A stretch of DNA of 64,000 nucleotides from Imbricaverruca yamaguchii (lineage: Eukaryota > Arthropoda > Thecostraca > Neoverrucidae), in assembly GCA_034440575.1 (NCBI GenBank), contig JAOTOL010001343.1, positions 460,001 through 524,000 of the forward strand, in the 5' to 3' direction. Both the position numbers and the translations under genes were made by a program. Each line of letters opens with the position of its first letter. The first letter of the stretch is position 1. The notes beneath the pieces are model-generated. The model was not told the origin of the DNA, searched no databases, and saw nothing but the letters and a program-made list of their open reading frames with translations. Below, one piece after another: positions 49,325 through 56,114 of this stretch.

Positions 49325-52300
49325 AGATAGAAGGTGACGGGCGGGTACCGCCAGCGGCGGTGGCGGCGACGGCGAAGGGCGAAGGTGGCAAGCAGGCGAC
49401 GGCGGGACAGGTGGCGGTGGCGGTCGAGAGCCAAGGTAGCGAACAGGTGCCGCCGGGAGAGGCGGCAGTGGCACTAGCAGTTGCGGCGAAGCAGGCGAGG
49501 CGTGCTGCGAAACGGGCGGCGAGGCGTGCGGCGAAGGCGGTGAAACAAACGGAGCCAGCCGTAGACCAGACGGCTGGTTCGGTAGAGGAGGAAGCCCCGA
49601 TGCTTCCAGTCCTCACTACGACGACGGTGGCAACTTCACCTGCCGAAGACGTCGCTGTCGACGCCCTTGCCAACGCCGCTGTCGACGCCGCTGCCGACGC
49701 CGCTGTCAACGCCGCTGTCGACGCCGCTGTCGACGCCGCTGCCGACGCCGCTACCGACGCCGCTGCCGACGCTCTTGCCGACGCCCTTGCCCTAGCCGGT
49801 AAGACGAAGAAGAAGAAGAAGAGGCGGCCTCGTCACCGCCGGCGGCCGGACGCCGCCCCGGACGCCGCCCCGGACGCGATGGACGCGCCTGCTGCCGACC
49901 GCTCTCTGGTGTGCGCCAACTCGCAGCCGGCTGGAGAGGAGGCCGGCGGGTCGGCAGAGCTGCCGAACAGTTGCCGCTCTCTGGTGTGCGCCAACTCGCA
50001 GCCGGCTGGAGAGGAGGCCGGCGGGTCGGCAGAGCTGCCGAACAGTTGCCGCTCTCTGGTGTGCGCCAGCTCGCAGCCGGCCGGAGAGGAGGCCGGCGGG
50101 TCGGCAGGCTGCCGAACAGTTGCCGCTCTCTGGTGTGCGCCAGCTCGCAGCCGGCTGGAGAGGAGGCCGGCGGGTCGGCAGAGCTGCCGAACAGTTGCCC
50201 CGACGCCGCGTCCGTGTGAGGTCCCGCGTGGACCTCACAATGTGGTGCGGGCCAGGTGCTCCGGTCCTCCAGCGCCCCCATATCGTATCTTGCCCGCGAC
50301 CTGGCGCCCACTCTTGCCTGTCGTATCTTGCCCACGAACCAATGTTTTACCTGCATCGATGACGTTTGTACTGGACGTGAGCGGTTGCTGCGGCGCGAGT
50401 TTTATGGCGGGGTGGCGTGGCGCGGACGACAGAGGTCGAGGACGCTTGCGGTCGGCGACTGTCGTTCTTGGTCACGGGGCACGGGACTGGCTGCGACAGT
50501 TCCAGGGAAGGTTCATCAGTCTCAGTCTTCACTCTCAGGGAAGGTGCATCAGTCTTCATCATATCAAATGAAGCTGCCCTCTGTGGCAGACGGGTCCACT
50601 CACTCGAAATTGGTGCAGCCTGTGCCGACGTCGATTGGTCGCTAAGACCGAGTTGAGCTGTTGAGAAGTTGGTTGCTTGGTTTGATACCTGGAATATATT
50701 TAAATCACAAGTCAGAGTTTGTTGTCGCCCAGTTAAGACCTTCGCTGGAACTGTTGCGGCTGGGCACGTCTGCTGGACCGCCATCGACGTCTTGAAGCAC
50801 ATCGGCACCCAGTCCACTCGGTAGCTGGCGCACGCTCAACCGATCCCCAAGTTTGCACCACGTGGCGAGTATTGGGTCTTAGCTGGTTAATACTCACTAA
50901 TTTATCAGTTTGTTTACCTTTGCATTGTATGGTGTCGGCGCCATTTGTACAGTTGTTCGTGGACATCGGCAGCGAATGGCCACGATTGTCGGTGCCGATT
51001 CCCTCCCTGGCTTTATGCTTCCGCTTGGCGCGCCGTACTCTTAATGTAAGAAGAACGCACACGCTGGCTCGCGGGTCACAGTGTGTGCTGCCCCGCCAAG
51101 GAAAACCGTCAAGCTGTTCCAGCTTCATTGCTGAATATTTGGGAGGTGGAATGTGGGAAGGAACGGGTGGGAGGTAGTTATGTAGGAATTAGTAGGTGCG
51201 AGGGGGGGATGTGGGAATAAATATGTGGGAGGTAAGGATGTGTGAATGAATGGGTGGGATGTAGGGATGTGTTAATGAGTGGGAGGTGGGGTGCGGGGAT
51301 GAATATTTTGAATGTGGGAATTGATATATTGGAGGTGGAGATGTGAAAATGGAGATGGAGAAAAAGAGCAATAGCGAGATAAAAATATGTTGAAATACCG
51401 ATGAGACGTGGAAAGCAAGACTGCGGGTAGTTCGTCGCCAGAGCAGACATACGTGCGCTGGTGTTCCATCGTTGTCCAACAGGCGGACGACACACCCGTT
51501 CCTTCCCACATTCCACCTCCCAAATATTCAGCAATGAAGCTGGAACGGCTTGACAGTGTTCCTTGGCGGGGCAGCACACACTGTGACCCGCGAGCCAGCG
51601 CGTGGGTTCTTCTTACATTAAGAGTACGGCGCGTCAAGCGGAAGCATAAAGCCAGGGAGGGAATCGGCACCGACTATCGTGGCCATTCGCTGCCGATGTC
51701 CACGAACAGCTGGACAAATGGCGCCGACACCATACAATGCAAAGGTAAACAAACTGATAAATTAGTGAGTATTAACCAGCTAAGACCCAATACTCGCCAC
51801 GTGGTGCAACTTGGGGATCAGTTGAGCGTGCGCCAGCTACCGAGTGGACTGGGTGCCGATGTGCTTCAGGACTTTCTCTCTTTCTTCTTTGACACAAATT
51901 TTTCGCGCCATGGGGACCGAATGTCTTGGACTACTTGCGGGGCGTATTATAGCGAAAGCAGCAATGTTTGGCGGAGTCCCGGTTGTGTGTGTTCCGTGAA
52001 TAGTGCGGGAGACGCATGAATTCCAACTGGTGGTTTCGATATCGCTCCTTTCCGAAGAGCGGTCAGGTCATTTGATCGTTCGGCCACACTCCACTATGGA
52101 TTCATATGGAGACAGACATTTCGGATGCGAATAGGCGCCTTGGCATTTTTCAGCTCTTGATCATCAGGTCTTGTGTAAGTTAAGGCGACAGTTCGTGCAT
52201 TGCCACGTTGAAACGAATTGGTACCACACTGCGGTACGTGTGGCATTCTGTGTTAGATCCATACCATCGGCTTCCGTCAGCTGTGGTGTAAGGCATCCCT

Positions 52301-55150
52301 CGCTACGCTGCGATGTGTGTCGTACCCAGCATTACATGTTTCTCTGGGCGCTACATTATCAATGTAGTCCATACTCCCTAAAGCCCCCTAATAACTAACA
52401 TGTTTCTCATCGGCTTTTGTTAGCTATGTTGTGGCGTATTACTAGCGATAGATAGATGCTCAGTTAGATGGATGTATAGCAACTTTTTTTAACGCTAGGT
52501 TTAACCATTGAGAAAGCGGTCCCAGTACTTCTAAGATCCTACATGCAAATTTTCAGTACGATCTGAGAATCGCTACTATGGGTGCATCGACGATGAACAA
52601 ACTTCTGGCGAGTCAGCCAGCGAGCTGTGGTGTGGGATGTTACCCGTTATTTTGCTATGTGTGTCAAACTCAGCATTACTATTCTTCTCACCAGCTTGTT
52701 GGCTGGAGTGTGAGGTGATACTCGCCATGCTGCGATGTGCGTCGTACTCAGCGACACACAGCGACTCGTACAGTGCGTTTCATCCGTAGCGTCTGCTGAG
52801 AAACCCGCTAGCGGACAAAAATACGCGGTGCATGTTAGCTCAGATAGTTTATGGCAGCTGCCAGTCCCCTTCCAACCGTATGAGTTCCTGTCAAATGTTG
52901 TGAAGCATTAACTTCGACAATCAATGCGGATCAAGTTGGACATGATGCTGACTGTCTACGAGCTCCGCATGCTGCGACTGTATAATGTACCAGGAACGTC
53001 GTCTACCCTGTTCAAATGGATGTGCTGTCCGATATTTACTTGCTGACCCTTGTACTTAAATAGAAAATGATTAATGTTTGTGAGAACATTGGAGGAATTG
53101 CGTCGTTGCAGTCCGACCGAGCTTTTTCTTGCTATTGAGCGCGATCTCAGAAGAAATAAGACCCCTCCCCTGAAGGCACGCGTTACGTCGCCTGCTGCCT
53201 TCCCTGGTTGGCGATTGCCGCGCCAATTTGTCCACGTGTAGATACTGTGCCGGTACTGTCCACACACTCACTGGTGACCACCCACGTGGCTGTTGCAGAC
53301 GACACACGACCACCTCGCCGCGAGCAGCAGCAGCCTGACCGGCCCACCCATCAGCGCGAGCGACAGGAGCCTGACCGGCCCACCCATCAGCGCGAGAGAC
53401 AGGAGCCTGACCGGCCCACCCATCAGCGCGAGCGACAGGAGCCTGACCGGCCCACCCATCAGCGCGAGAGACAGGACCCTGACCGGCCCACCCATCAGCG
53501 CGAGAGACAGGAGCCTGACCGGCCCACCCATCAGCGCGAGCGACAGGAGCCTGACCGGCCCACCCATCAGCGCGAGCGTCAGGAGCCTGACCGGCCCACC
53601 CATCAGCGCGAGCGACAGGAGCCTGACCGGCTCACCCACCAGCGCGAACGGCAGCAGCCTGACCGGCCCACCCATCAGCGCGAGAGACAGGACCCTGACC
53701 GGCCCACCCATCAGCGCGAGCGTCAGGAGCCTGATCGGCCCACCCAGCAGCAGCCTGACCGGCCCACCCATCAGCGCGAGCGTCAGGAGCCTGACCGGCC
53801 CACCCATCAGCGCGAGCGTCAGGAGCCTGATCGGCCCACCCAGCAGCAGCCTGACCGGCCCACCCATCAGCGCGAGCGACAGGAGCCTGACCGGCCCACC
53901 CGTCAGCGCGAGCGACAGGAGCCTGACCGGCCCACCCATCAGCGCGAGCGTCAGGAGCCTGATCGGCCCCCCATCAGCGCGAGCGACAGGACCTGAGGCC
54001 CACCTCAGCGGCCCCCAGGCAGGAGCCTGACCGGCCCACCCATCAGCGCGAGCGACAGGATCCTGACCGGCCCACCCATCAGCGCGAGAGACAGGAGCCT
54101 GACCGGCCCACCCATCAGCGCGAGAGACAGGACCCTGACCGGCCCACCCGTCAGCGCGAGCGTCAGGAGCCTGACCGGCCCACCCATCAGCGCGAGAGAC
54201 AGGACCCTGACCGGCCCACCCACCAGCGCGAGCGTCAGGAGCCTGACCGGCCCACCCAGCAGCAGCCTGACCGGCCGGCGGCGGTGTGCGCCGCCGACGA
54301 CAGGACGGCACTGGACGCTGTCATGGCCCGACTGCGGCCGGCCACGGTCGCCACGTATCGAGCCGCCGTGCCGCCGGCCGGTGCCGATAGCTGGCCGCCG
54401 GGCCGGCCTCTGGTGAACGGCGAGGCACACCCGGCGGACGGCGGCGCTCAGCTGCTGGCGCTGCTGGGCGCGCCGGCGGCCGAGGCGGGCCGGCGCGTCG
54501 CGGCCGCCGTGGCCGCCGGCGAGCCGGCCCCGGCCCGCCGCGTGCACGGCACTCACCGGGCGGAGAGTCTCGAGCCGCAGCTGGCGGCCGCCGGCCGGCC
54601 CGCCGCACCGCCGCCCGGCTTCTCGGCGCCCGACCTCACCCAGCAGCTGCTGGCCAAGCTTCAGCTGTCGCAGCAGCTGGGTCTGCAGGGGATGCGAAGG
54701 CAGTTGCTTGAGCAGCAGATGTCGCAGCAGCATCAGGGGCACGTGTCTCAACTGATGGCGCAGCAGCTGGAGCGGCAGGCGCCTCAGCAGCTGGAGCTGC
54801 AGCAGGTGCAGCAGTTGCAGCAGCAGTGGCAACCGATGACCAGTGCGCCGCTTGTGCCTCAGCTGTTCGCTCAGGTGCAGCCGCCCGACCTGCACGGAGC
54901 TCTGCAGCCTGGTGCAGCACCTGGTCTGGTGCCGCACCCTCTCGCTCTGCTGCCGTCCAATCCCCAGCAGCTGCTGTACCAGCCGCAGCTGCTGTACCAC
55001 CCGCAGCTGCCGTACCAGCCGCTACAGCCGGCGGTGAAGCTGCTGTCGCAGGTGGCGGCGCTGGAGGACGGCGGACAGTGCGACGGCGCCGACCCGGCGG
55101 CGGGCCGCCAGCCGGCCTGCTCATTAACCACCTCCCCACCCTTCTCCTGA
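24005..55150 (+). CDS. TUT4/7: Terminal uridylyltransferase, TUT4/TUT7 type (16 exons)
   Basis: TUT4/TUT7 enzymes add uridines to RNA 3' ends, marking mRNAs and let-7 precursors for decay or processing in the cytoplasm. Exons: 24005-24298, 25738-25854, 27256-27451, 28924-29074, 30127-30313, 30681-30828, 32332-32523, 33952-34208, 36134-36278, 38388-38578, 41681-41899, 42990-43133, 44798-45101, 47434-47525, 49108-49231, 53299-55150. All exon 1-16 junctions are GT-AG and join in phase. Residues about 99-137 hold a C2H2 finger, 138-315 a degenerate nucleotidyltransferase, 316-514 its PAP-associated half, 521-534 a CCHC knuckle, 563-699 an active nucleotidyltransferase, 700-879 its PAP-associated half, about 893-906 a second CCHC, then a repeat and a Q-rich tail. 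Expected length is about 1,530 residues, close to vertebrate TUT4/7. A third CCHC of the vertebrate proteins is not seen. Internal frame continuity in exon 16 is broken once. Confidence 0.9.
24299..25737. other. TUT intron 1, with a 48-bp repeat
   Basis: Contains about four and a half copies of a 48-bp unit at 24860-25070 (ACACGTCAAACGTGTGCCCA then TGTGATCAGGCCATTAAGAC). Nothing else recognised. Confidence 0.7.
25738..25854 (+). CDS. TUT4/7: TUT exon 2, C2H2 zinc finger
   Basis: 39 codons, phase 0 to 0. [14 protein letters not shown]...QQHVANEKH gives C-x2-C-x12-H-x5-H, the U1/matrin-like finger found near the N-terminus of TUT4/7, where with the first nucleotidyltransferase it forms the Lin28-interacting module. 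Confidence 0.85.
25855..27255. other. TUT intron 2, with a miRNA-like hairpin
   Basis: The only structured element seen is the inverted repeat at 26127-26188. Confidence 0.5.
26127..26188. ncRNA. Short inverted repeat, possible pre-miRNA-like hairpin
   Basis: AATACTCCTTTGTAGTTCAC pairs with GTGAACTCCAAAGGAGTATT, extending inward through AAGCAAAA/TTTTGCTT. This gives a 28-bp stem with one mismatch around a six-base ACACAT loop. It is symmetrical, so either strand could form it. It may be a small MITE rather than an RNA gene, and a pre-miRNA would normally have more bulges. Confidence 0.35.
27256..27451 (+). CDS. TUT4/7: TUT exon 3, start of first nucleotidyltransferase module
   Basis: Phase 0 to 1. 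Encodes [20 protein letters not shown] then [17 protein letters not shown], a helical segment preceding the Gly-Ser motif. Donor GCCG|GTACGT. Confidence 0.8.
27452..28923. other. TUT intron 3, with TGACCTGACC words and a SINE
   Basis: Short ACCTGACCTG repeats at 28010-28200 and just before the acceptor at 28900-28922; SINE C at 28446-28614; otherwise nothing recognised. Confidence 0.6.
28446..28614 (-). mobile_element. tRNA-derived SINE, family C (copy 2)
   Basis: Minus strand: GGGGACGAGTAGCCTAGGGG (A box TAGCCTAGGGGTAAG) and B box GGGTTCGAGTCACA, with cloverleaf-like spacing and a possible TAC anticodon. The body GGCGACGCTACATGACTCG continues to a tail AACCAATAACCAACCAACC. Better preserved than copy 1. 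Confidence 0.85.
28924..29074 (+). CDS. TUT4/7: TUT exon 4, degenerate catalytic loop of module 1
   Basis: Phase 1 to 2. [20 protein letters not shown] aligns with the [17 protein letters not shown] motif. The first metal-binding Asp of DSDLD is Cys here, and GS is kept. This matches the known inactive N-terminal nucleotidyltransferase of TUT4/7. Confidence 0.9.
29075..30126. repeat. TUT intron 4, with an 18-bp CCCCGTCTGTCTCACCGT array
   Basis: From about 29440 to 30110, units related to CCCCGTCTGTCTCACCGT repeat some 30 times, in parts as longer units including GATGCATCTTCACAACCATG. The array continues up to the acceptor at 30125-30126. A short GGTCTGATCC-type run lies at 29100-29260. Confidence 0.85.
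30127..30313 (+). CDS. TUT4/7: TUT exon 5
   Basis: Phase 2 to 0. Encodes [20 protein letters not shown] and [20 protein letters not shown], the end of nucleotidyltransferase module 1 (compare VPVVxC and ...RVRPLVLxFRxWA in the family). The third catalytic Asp position is not acidic here. Donor CGCCAGG|GTGAGC. Confidence 0.85.
30299..30596 (+). repeat. Minisatellite made of the exon 5 donor junction
   Basis: A unit of about 46-50 bp, seven copies, each with CGCAAACTCGCCAGGGTGAG + CACCGCCCC. It repeats the last 15 bases of exon 5, the 5' splice site and about 30 bases of intron. Later copies read CTCTGTAAACTCGCC. Only the first copy is in phase with the upstream exon. Confidence 0.92.
30681..30828 (+). 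CDS. TUT4/7: TUT exon 6, PAP-associated region of module 1
   Basis: Phase 0 to 1. [20 protein letters not shown] matches the conserved [17 protein letters not shown] block of TUT4/7. Confidence 0.9.
31030..31220. repeat. (TCTG)n/(TGTC)n microsatellite
   Basis: TCTGTCTGTCTGTCTG followed by degenerate TATGTCTG/TATCTGTC words. Confidence 0.9.
31503..31720 (+). mobile_element. tRNA-derived SINE, family B (copy 1)
   Basis: The head is nearly a tRNA: acceptor halves GGCGTCG/CGGCGCC pair, A box TAGCTCGGTGGTTAAGC, an anticodon-arm hairpin TCTGGCAAGCCAGA, and B box GGGTTCGATTCC at about 31555. One extra base before the D arm and weak T-stem pairing argue against a functional tRNA. The body runs to about 31720 and is shared with 22292-22380. 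Confidence 0.8.
32332..32523 (+). CDS. TUT4/7: TUT exon 7
   Basis: Phase 1 to 1. [40 protein letters not shown] and NKKMSIE fit the PAP-associated domain of module 1. Donor GAAG|GTCAGT. Confidence 0.9.
33028..33066. other. GC-rich perfect hairpin
   Basis: CGTAGAGAGCCCGCTCCT, CCC loop, then AGGAGCGGGCTCCCTACG: 18 paired positions with a single A/C mismatch. Function unknown. Confidence 0.6.
33120..33205 (-). mobile_element. Degenerate tRNA-like sequence
   Basis: Minus strand has GCCGGGGTTCGAATCTCGGC, a good B box with T-arm pairing. No convincing A box at the expected distance. Probably the remains of a tRNA-derived SINE. Confidence 0.35.
33490..33960 (+). repeat. 22-bp array with embedded copies of the exon 8 acceptor
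   Basis: Units such as TTACCTCGGCGTGTTAGCCC repeat about 20 times. At about 33570 (GTCGCCGCAGACCAGATACA) and 33727 (GTCGCTGCAGACCCGATACT) the array contains diverged copies of the true junction at 33945-33966 (TCGCCGCAG|ACCCGGTACAG). A third partial copy lies at about 33532 (GTCCGGTACAGCCG). Confidence 0.88.
33952..34208 (+). CDS. TUT4/7: TUT exon 8
   Basis: Phase 1 to 0. Begins [13 protein letters not shown], corresponding to the EDPF..KRNVARS block at the end of PAP-associated domain 1, followed by [15 protein letters not shown]. An Asp-rich stretch ([12 protein letters not shown]) is an insertion relative to vertebrates as I remember them. Confidence 0.9.
34209..36133. other. TUT intron 8, mostly a 38-bp array
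   Basis: First 350 bp non-repetitive, then the array described at 34560-36150, running into the acceptor. Confidence 0.8.
34560..36150 (+). repeat. 38-bp array carrying the exon 9 acceptor in every unit
   Basis: Unit GTGACTGTGCCTGTACCCCG + GCAGAGTATACCAGCGGT, roughly 40 copies, with variants AGTATGCC/AGTATACC and occasional shorter units. The true exon 9 begins within the last unit (CCCCGGCAG|AGTATGCCGG), so each unit is a copy of polypyrimidine tract, AG and about 14 exon bases. On the minus strand the units give a 571-residue spurious open frame. Confidence 0.93.
36134..36278 (+). CDS. TUT4/7: TUT exon 9, first CCHC zinc knuckle
   Basis: Phase 0 to 1. [14 protein letters not shown] is C-x2-C-x4-H-x4-C, the knuckle between the two catalytic modules. 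It is followed by a Pro-rich linker and [12 protein letters not shown]. Its first four codons come from repeat-unit sequence (SMPV). Confidence 0.9.
36610..36690 (+). mobile_element. SINE family A tail fragment
   Basis: GAATGTGCATGAAGTGCGTC then GAACCACCCAATAAACAAAC, matching the 3' part of the SINE at 21283-21460. Confidence 0.7.
37690..38350. repeat. 18-bp GACCGTGGTCCCGTACCT array with 54-bp higher order
   Basis: Alternating 18-bp words (GACCGTGGTCCCGTACCT, GACAGTGATCTCTCACCT, GACAGTGGTCCTGTGACT) form 54-bp composite units. The array stops about 35 bp before the exon 10 acceptor. Confidence 0.93.
38388..38578 (+). CDS. TUT4/7: TUT exon 10, active catalytic motif
   Basis: Phase 1 to 0. [20 protein letters not shown] is an intact GS...DxD nucleotidyltransferase signature. 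The exon start (CCGGCAG|AGGGGTGCG) is chosen because it restores phase with exon 9. Confidence 0.95.
38579..39510. repeat. 54-bp minisatellite starting at the exon 10 donor
   Basis: Unit GGGGCGTAGCGGTGGGCGCG + CTGCCGGTCCGTCGGCCGCCGGTCGGCCGCCGCT, about 17 copies. It begins directly after GTGAGCCGGCC and has short deletion variants near 38745, 39110-39280. The period is a multiple of three and gives spurious frames on both strands. Confidence 0.95.
39511..41680. other. Rest of TUT intron 10, no gene seen
   Basis: AT-rich non-repetitive sequence. Only a SINE-like fragment at 41254-41303 (minus) was recognised. Confidence 0.5.
41254..41303 (-). mobile_element. SINE family D fragment (copy 3)
   Basis: Minus strand GGACGCTGTATGTCCAACGC and GTGTCCCTAAGCCCAAATAA match the fragments at 22072-22136 and 60322-60376. 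Confidence 0.55.
41681..41899 (+). CDS. TUT4/7: TUT exon 11
   Basis: 73 codons, phase 0 to 0. [15 protein letters not shown] then [19 protein letters not shown]; the Asp of EGD supplies the third catalytic carboxylate. Almost invariant block of TUT4/7. Confidence 0.95.
41900..42989. other. TUT intron 11
   Basis: Starts with a diverged GGTGAGGACCGAGACGGGCC-type repeat (41899-42060), in which GGTGAG donor-like words recur; otherwise no recognised feature. Confidence 0.55.
42990..43133 (+). CDS. TUT4/7: TUT exon 12
   Basis: 48 codons, phase 0 to 0. [20 protein letters not shown] then [12 protein letters not shown], the conserved start of the PAP-associated domain of module 2. Donor CTGCAG|GTGGGT. 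Confidence 0.95.
43134..44797. other. TUT intron 12
   Basis: Non-repetitive for about 1.1 kb except a short GGGGCTAGTACCAGTGCCAC duplication at 43800-43862, then the 18-bp array. Confidence 0.55.
44262..44785. repeat. 18-bp array rich in TGACGTCA (CRE-like) palindromes
   Basis: Units GACCGTGACGTCACCCTG repeat some 25-30 times with variants GACCGTAACGTCAC and GACCCTGGCGTC. Many units contain the full cAMP-response-element palindrome TGACGTCA. The array ends about 12 bp before the exon 13 acceptor. Confidence 0.93.
44798..45101 (+). CDS. TUT4/7: TUT exon 13, PAP-associated domain 2
   Basis: Phase 0 to 1. [20 protein letters not shown] and [19 protein letters not shown] match the conserved ...IEDPFDLNHNLGAGV block. 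The donor AAAA|GTATGT sits 2 bp before a palindromic element. Confidence 0.95.
45109..46222. mobile_element. 1.1-kb fold-back element (near-perfect palindrome) at a splice donor
   Basis: Left edge CATTAGCCTGTGTCGATAAT; right edge ATTATCGACACAGGCTAATG. The arms (about 45109-45640 and 45690-46222) match along most of their length, for example GGAGGCTGCTTTGTACGCAT against ATGCGTACAAAGCAGCCTCC, with scattered differences. The spacer is only about 50 bp. No open frame is preserved. It resembles a fold-back/long-TIR MITE; target duplication not clear. Confidence 0.85.
46223..46849. other. No gene seen
   Basis: Remaining middle of TUT intron 13; no recognised feature apart from a GGGAGAGGGGGAGGGGG patch at 46238. 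Confidence 0.45.
46850..47405. repeat. 19-bp ACCGTAACCCGCCACACCG array
   Basis: About 25 units, variants with GGACCATT or GATAACC. Reaches to within about 30 bp of the exon 14 acceptor and becomes more diverged towards it. Confidence 0.93.
47434..47525 (+). CDS. TUT4/7: TUT exon 14
   Basis: Phase 1 to 0. With the last base of exon 13 it starts [16 protein letters not shown] and ends [10 protein letters not shown], replacing the RKMTNFI.KAF..GR region of vertebrate proteins. A short exon, supported mainly by phase and position. Confidence 0.75.
47526..49107. other. TUT intron 14, no other feature
   Basis: Non-repetitive, with three homopolymer runs (poly-G 47872-47882, poly-T 48150-48164, poly-C 48260-48270). 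No gene. Confidence 0.5.
49108..49231 (+). CDS. TUT4/7: TUT exon 15, second CCHC zinc knuckle
   Basis: Phase 0 to 1 if the donor is [26 protein letters not shown] is C-x2-C-x4-H-x4-C, followed by basic QRRGRAK. The reading frame stays open to 50571 if this donor is skipped, so an alternative, much longer exon or terminal exon is possible. Confidence 0.9.
49232..50571 (+). other. In-frame Ala-rich extension of TUT exon 15 (alternative coding or intron)
   Basis: 447 further codons stay open after the knuckle. They include a run of 12 Ala, an Arg/Lys/Ala-rich helix-like part ([19 protein letters not shown]), a 12-bp repeat giving AVDAAADAA, a basic [15 protein letters not shown] block and four copies of a 75-bp unit (25 residues containing [16 protein letters not shown]). 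The composition looks protein-like before about 50220 and less so after it. Antisense frames are also open, so GC content alone could explain it. Confidence 0.35.
49897..50212. repeat. 75-bp minisatellite, four copies
   Basis: Unit CTCTCTGGTGTGCGCCAACT + CGCAGCCGGCTGGAGAGGAG + GCCGGCGGGTCGGCAGAGCT + GCCGAACAGTTGCCG. The third-to-fourth boundary lacks two bases (GGCAGGCTGCC), which shifts frame. Confidence 0.95.
50789..51873. mobile_element. Second ~1.1-kb fold-back element
   Basis: Arms of about 385 bp: GTCTTGAAGCACATCGGCAC at the left and, reversed, GTGCCGATGTGCTTCAGGAC at the right. Inner ends are GGAATGTGGGAAGGAACGGG (51148) and CCCGTTCCTTCCCACATTCC (51496). The arms are roughly 95% identical by eye. 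The 320-bp spacer is a degenerate GTGGGA.GTAGGGATGTG repeat. Unrelated in sequence to the element at 45109-46222. Confidence 0.85.
51874..53298. other. End of TUT intron 15, no gene seen
   Basis: Non-repetitive sequence; CTGCGATGTGYGTCGTACYCAGC occurs twice in diverged form (about 52308 and 52731), perhaps an old duplication. Confidence 0.45.
53299..55150 (+). CDS. TUT4/7: TUT exon 16: coding 36-bp repeat and Gln-rich C-terminus
   Basis: Acceptor TGTTGCAG|ACGACACA; with the last G of exon 15 it reads [19 protein letters not shown] and enters a 12-residue repeat ([12 protein letters not shown]). After 53996 this frame meets a stop; the same repeat resumes in frame two bases away from about 54020 and leads without interruption into [19 protein letters not shown], then a Gln/Leu-rich tail ([27 protein letters not shown]) and a stop at 55148-55150. 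A Gln/Pro-rich tail is typical of TUT4/7. The break lies in one scrambled unit (53965-54015), so it may be a sequencing error. Confidence 0.65.
53320..54278. repeat. 36-bp coding minisatellite
   Basis: Unit CAGGAGCCTGACCGGCCCAC + CCATCAGCGCGAGCGA, about 25 copies; some shortened units read CCCAGCAGCAGCCTGACC. The period keeps the reading frame. One block (53965-54015) contains several indels. Confidence 0.95.
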
Positions 55151-55881
55151 ACCCCTCATTCTCGGATCCCGCACGCCATCCTCTCTTCACGTGCCGTACG
55201 TACAAATTGATCCGTCCGGCGCCTGCTGGACGAACCTGGGGCGATGCATTGTCGATCGACTGTACACAGTGTGCGTGGGTTGTAATGGGGTGTCCGTCGG
55301 TGCCCCGGTTGTAGAAATCGATCAGCCCATCGCTTTTCTTTTAGCCTGTTTTTAGCCTGATTTCATCCTGTTTTTTCCCGATGTATTCCAGTGACGATTT
55401 AGCTGCTGTGGAGTGGTTGCGTACGTTATTATTATTGTCTTAGCCGGTTGTGTCGGTCGCGACGGTGACCTTACCTTTTACGGTGGCGACTTTTACACAG
55501 TTGTTGTTTCACACTGGTCCGGGTGAGGTGACCGACCCGGGCGCGATCTCCGTGTATTCGCGTGAGCCGGCGTCAGTCGGCCAAGACCTCAGCAATACAC
55601 CTGGCGTCGCCGGACACTGGTCTGCGGCCGGGCCTCGGCCCCAGCCGGACGCCCCACCGGCGGGCCACAGCTATCGGTACAATCACCGTACAACCACCAC
55701 CGACGGTAGATAGCATGGTGAACAGGTCCGGCCGGCGGCCGGCGCGGGCAGCAGCGCGACCGTGTCCACGAAGCGGAGGGAGGCGGATCCGGTGGCGCGC
55801 GACCGGCGGCTCAGTTCGCATCGACGCGACGTCCGACTGGTGCTGCAGTCTACTACAGTGTTGGGGCGCCGTCGGCGGAGT
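55151..55881. other. Intergenic, between convergent 3' ends
   Basis: Must contain the 3' untranslated regions and polyadenylation sites of both convergent genes. No AATAAA is visible in the expected place on either strand. Confidence 0.45.
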
Positions 55882-56114
55882 CTAGTATCCGCCGCCACCA
55901 CCACCGCCTCCGCCGCCACCGCCACCGCCACCAGCGCCGCAGTCGGGCTGCGCCGACTGGGAGGTGTGGCGGAGGCGTGTGCCCGTCAGCGGGTCGACGC
56001 AGTAGCACTGGCTGCCGACACACTGGCGCGGCTGGTAGTCGCCTCGGGCGTCGCAGGACACGGTCAGACCGCGCACGTGGCCGCGCCGCACCTCGTACTC
56101 GCGCCGGGCGCAGT
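55882..56114 (-). CDS. TY-1 gene, last exon (module 6, poly-Gly end)
   Basis: Acceptor GTCCCGGCAG|ACTGCG. H-CARREYEVRRGHVRG, LTVSCDARGDYQPRQC, GSQCYCVDPLTGTRLR, SAQPDC form a complete six-Cys module. Then GA, a run of 15 Gly (GGN repeats with mixed third bases), Tyr and TAG at 55884-55882. Confidence 0.9.

Noticed and set aside
48976..50356. Minus-strand frames opposite the TUT exon 15 region (152-201 codons)
   Set aside because: Arg/Ala/Pro-rich shadows of GC-rich sequence without domains.
50347..50817. Minus-strand 156-codon frame as a transposon gene beside the second palindrome
   Set aside because: No recognisable motif and it overlaps the palindrome edge; not supportable.
54005..55205. 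Minus-strand long frames opposite TUT exon 16
   Set aside because: Produced by the 36-bp repeat and Gln codons read in reverse; the plus strand continues the in-phase TUT model.
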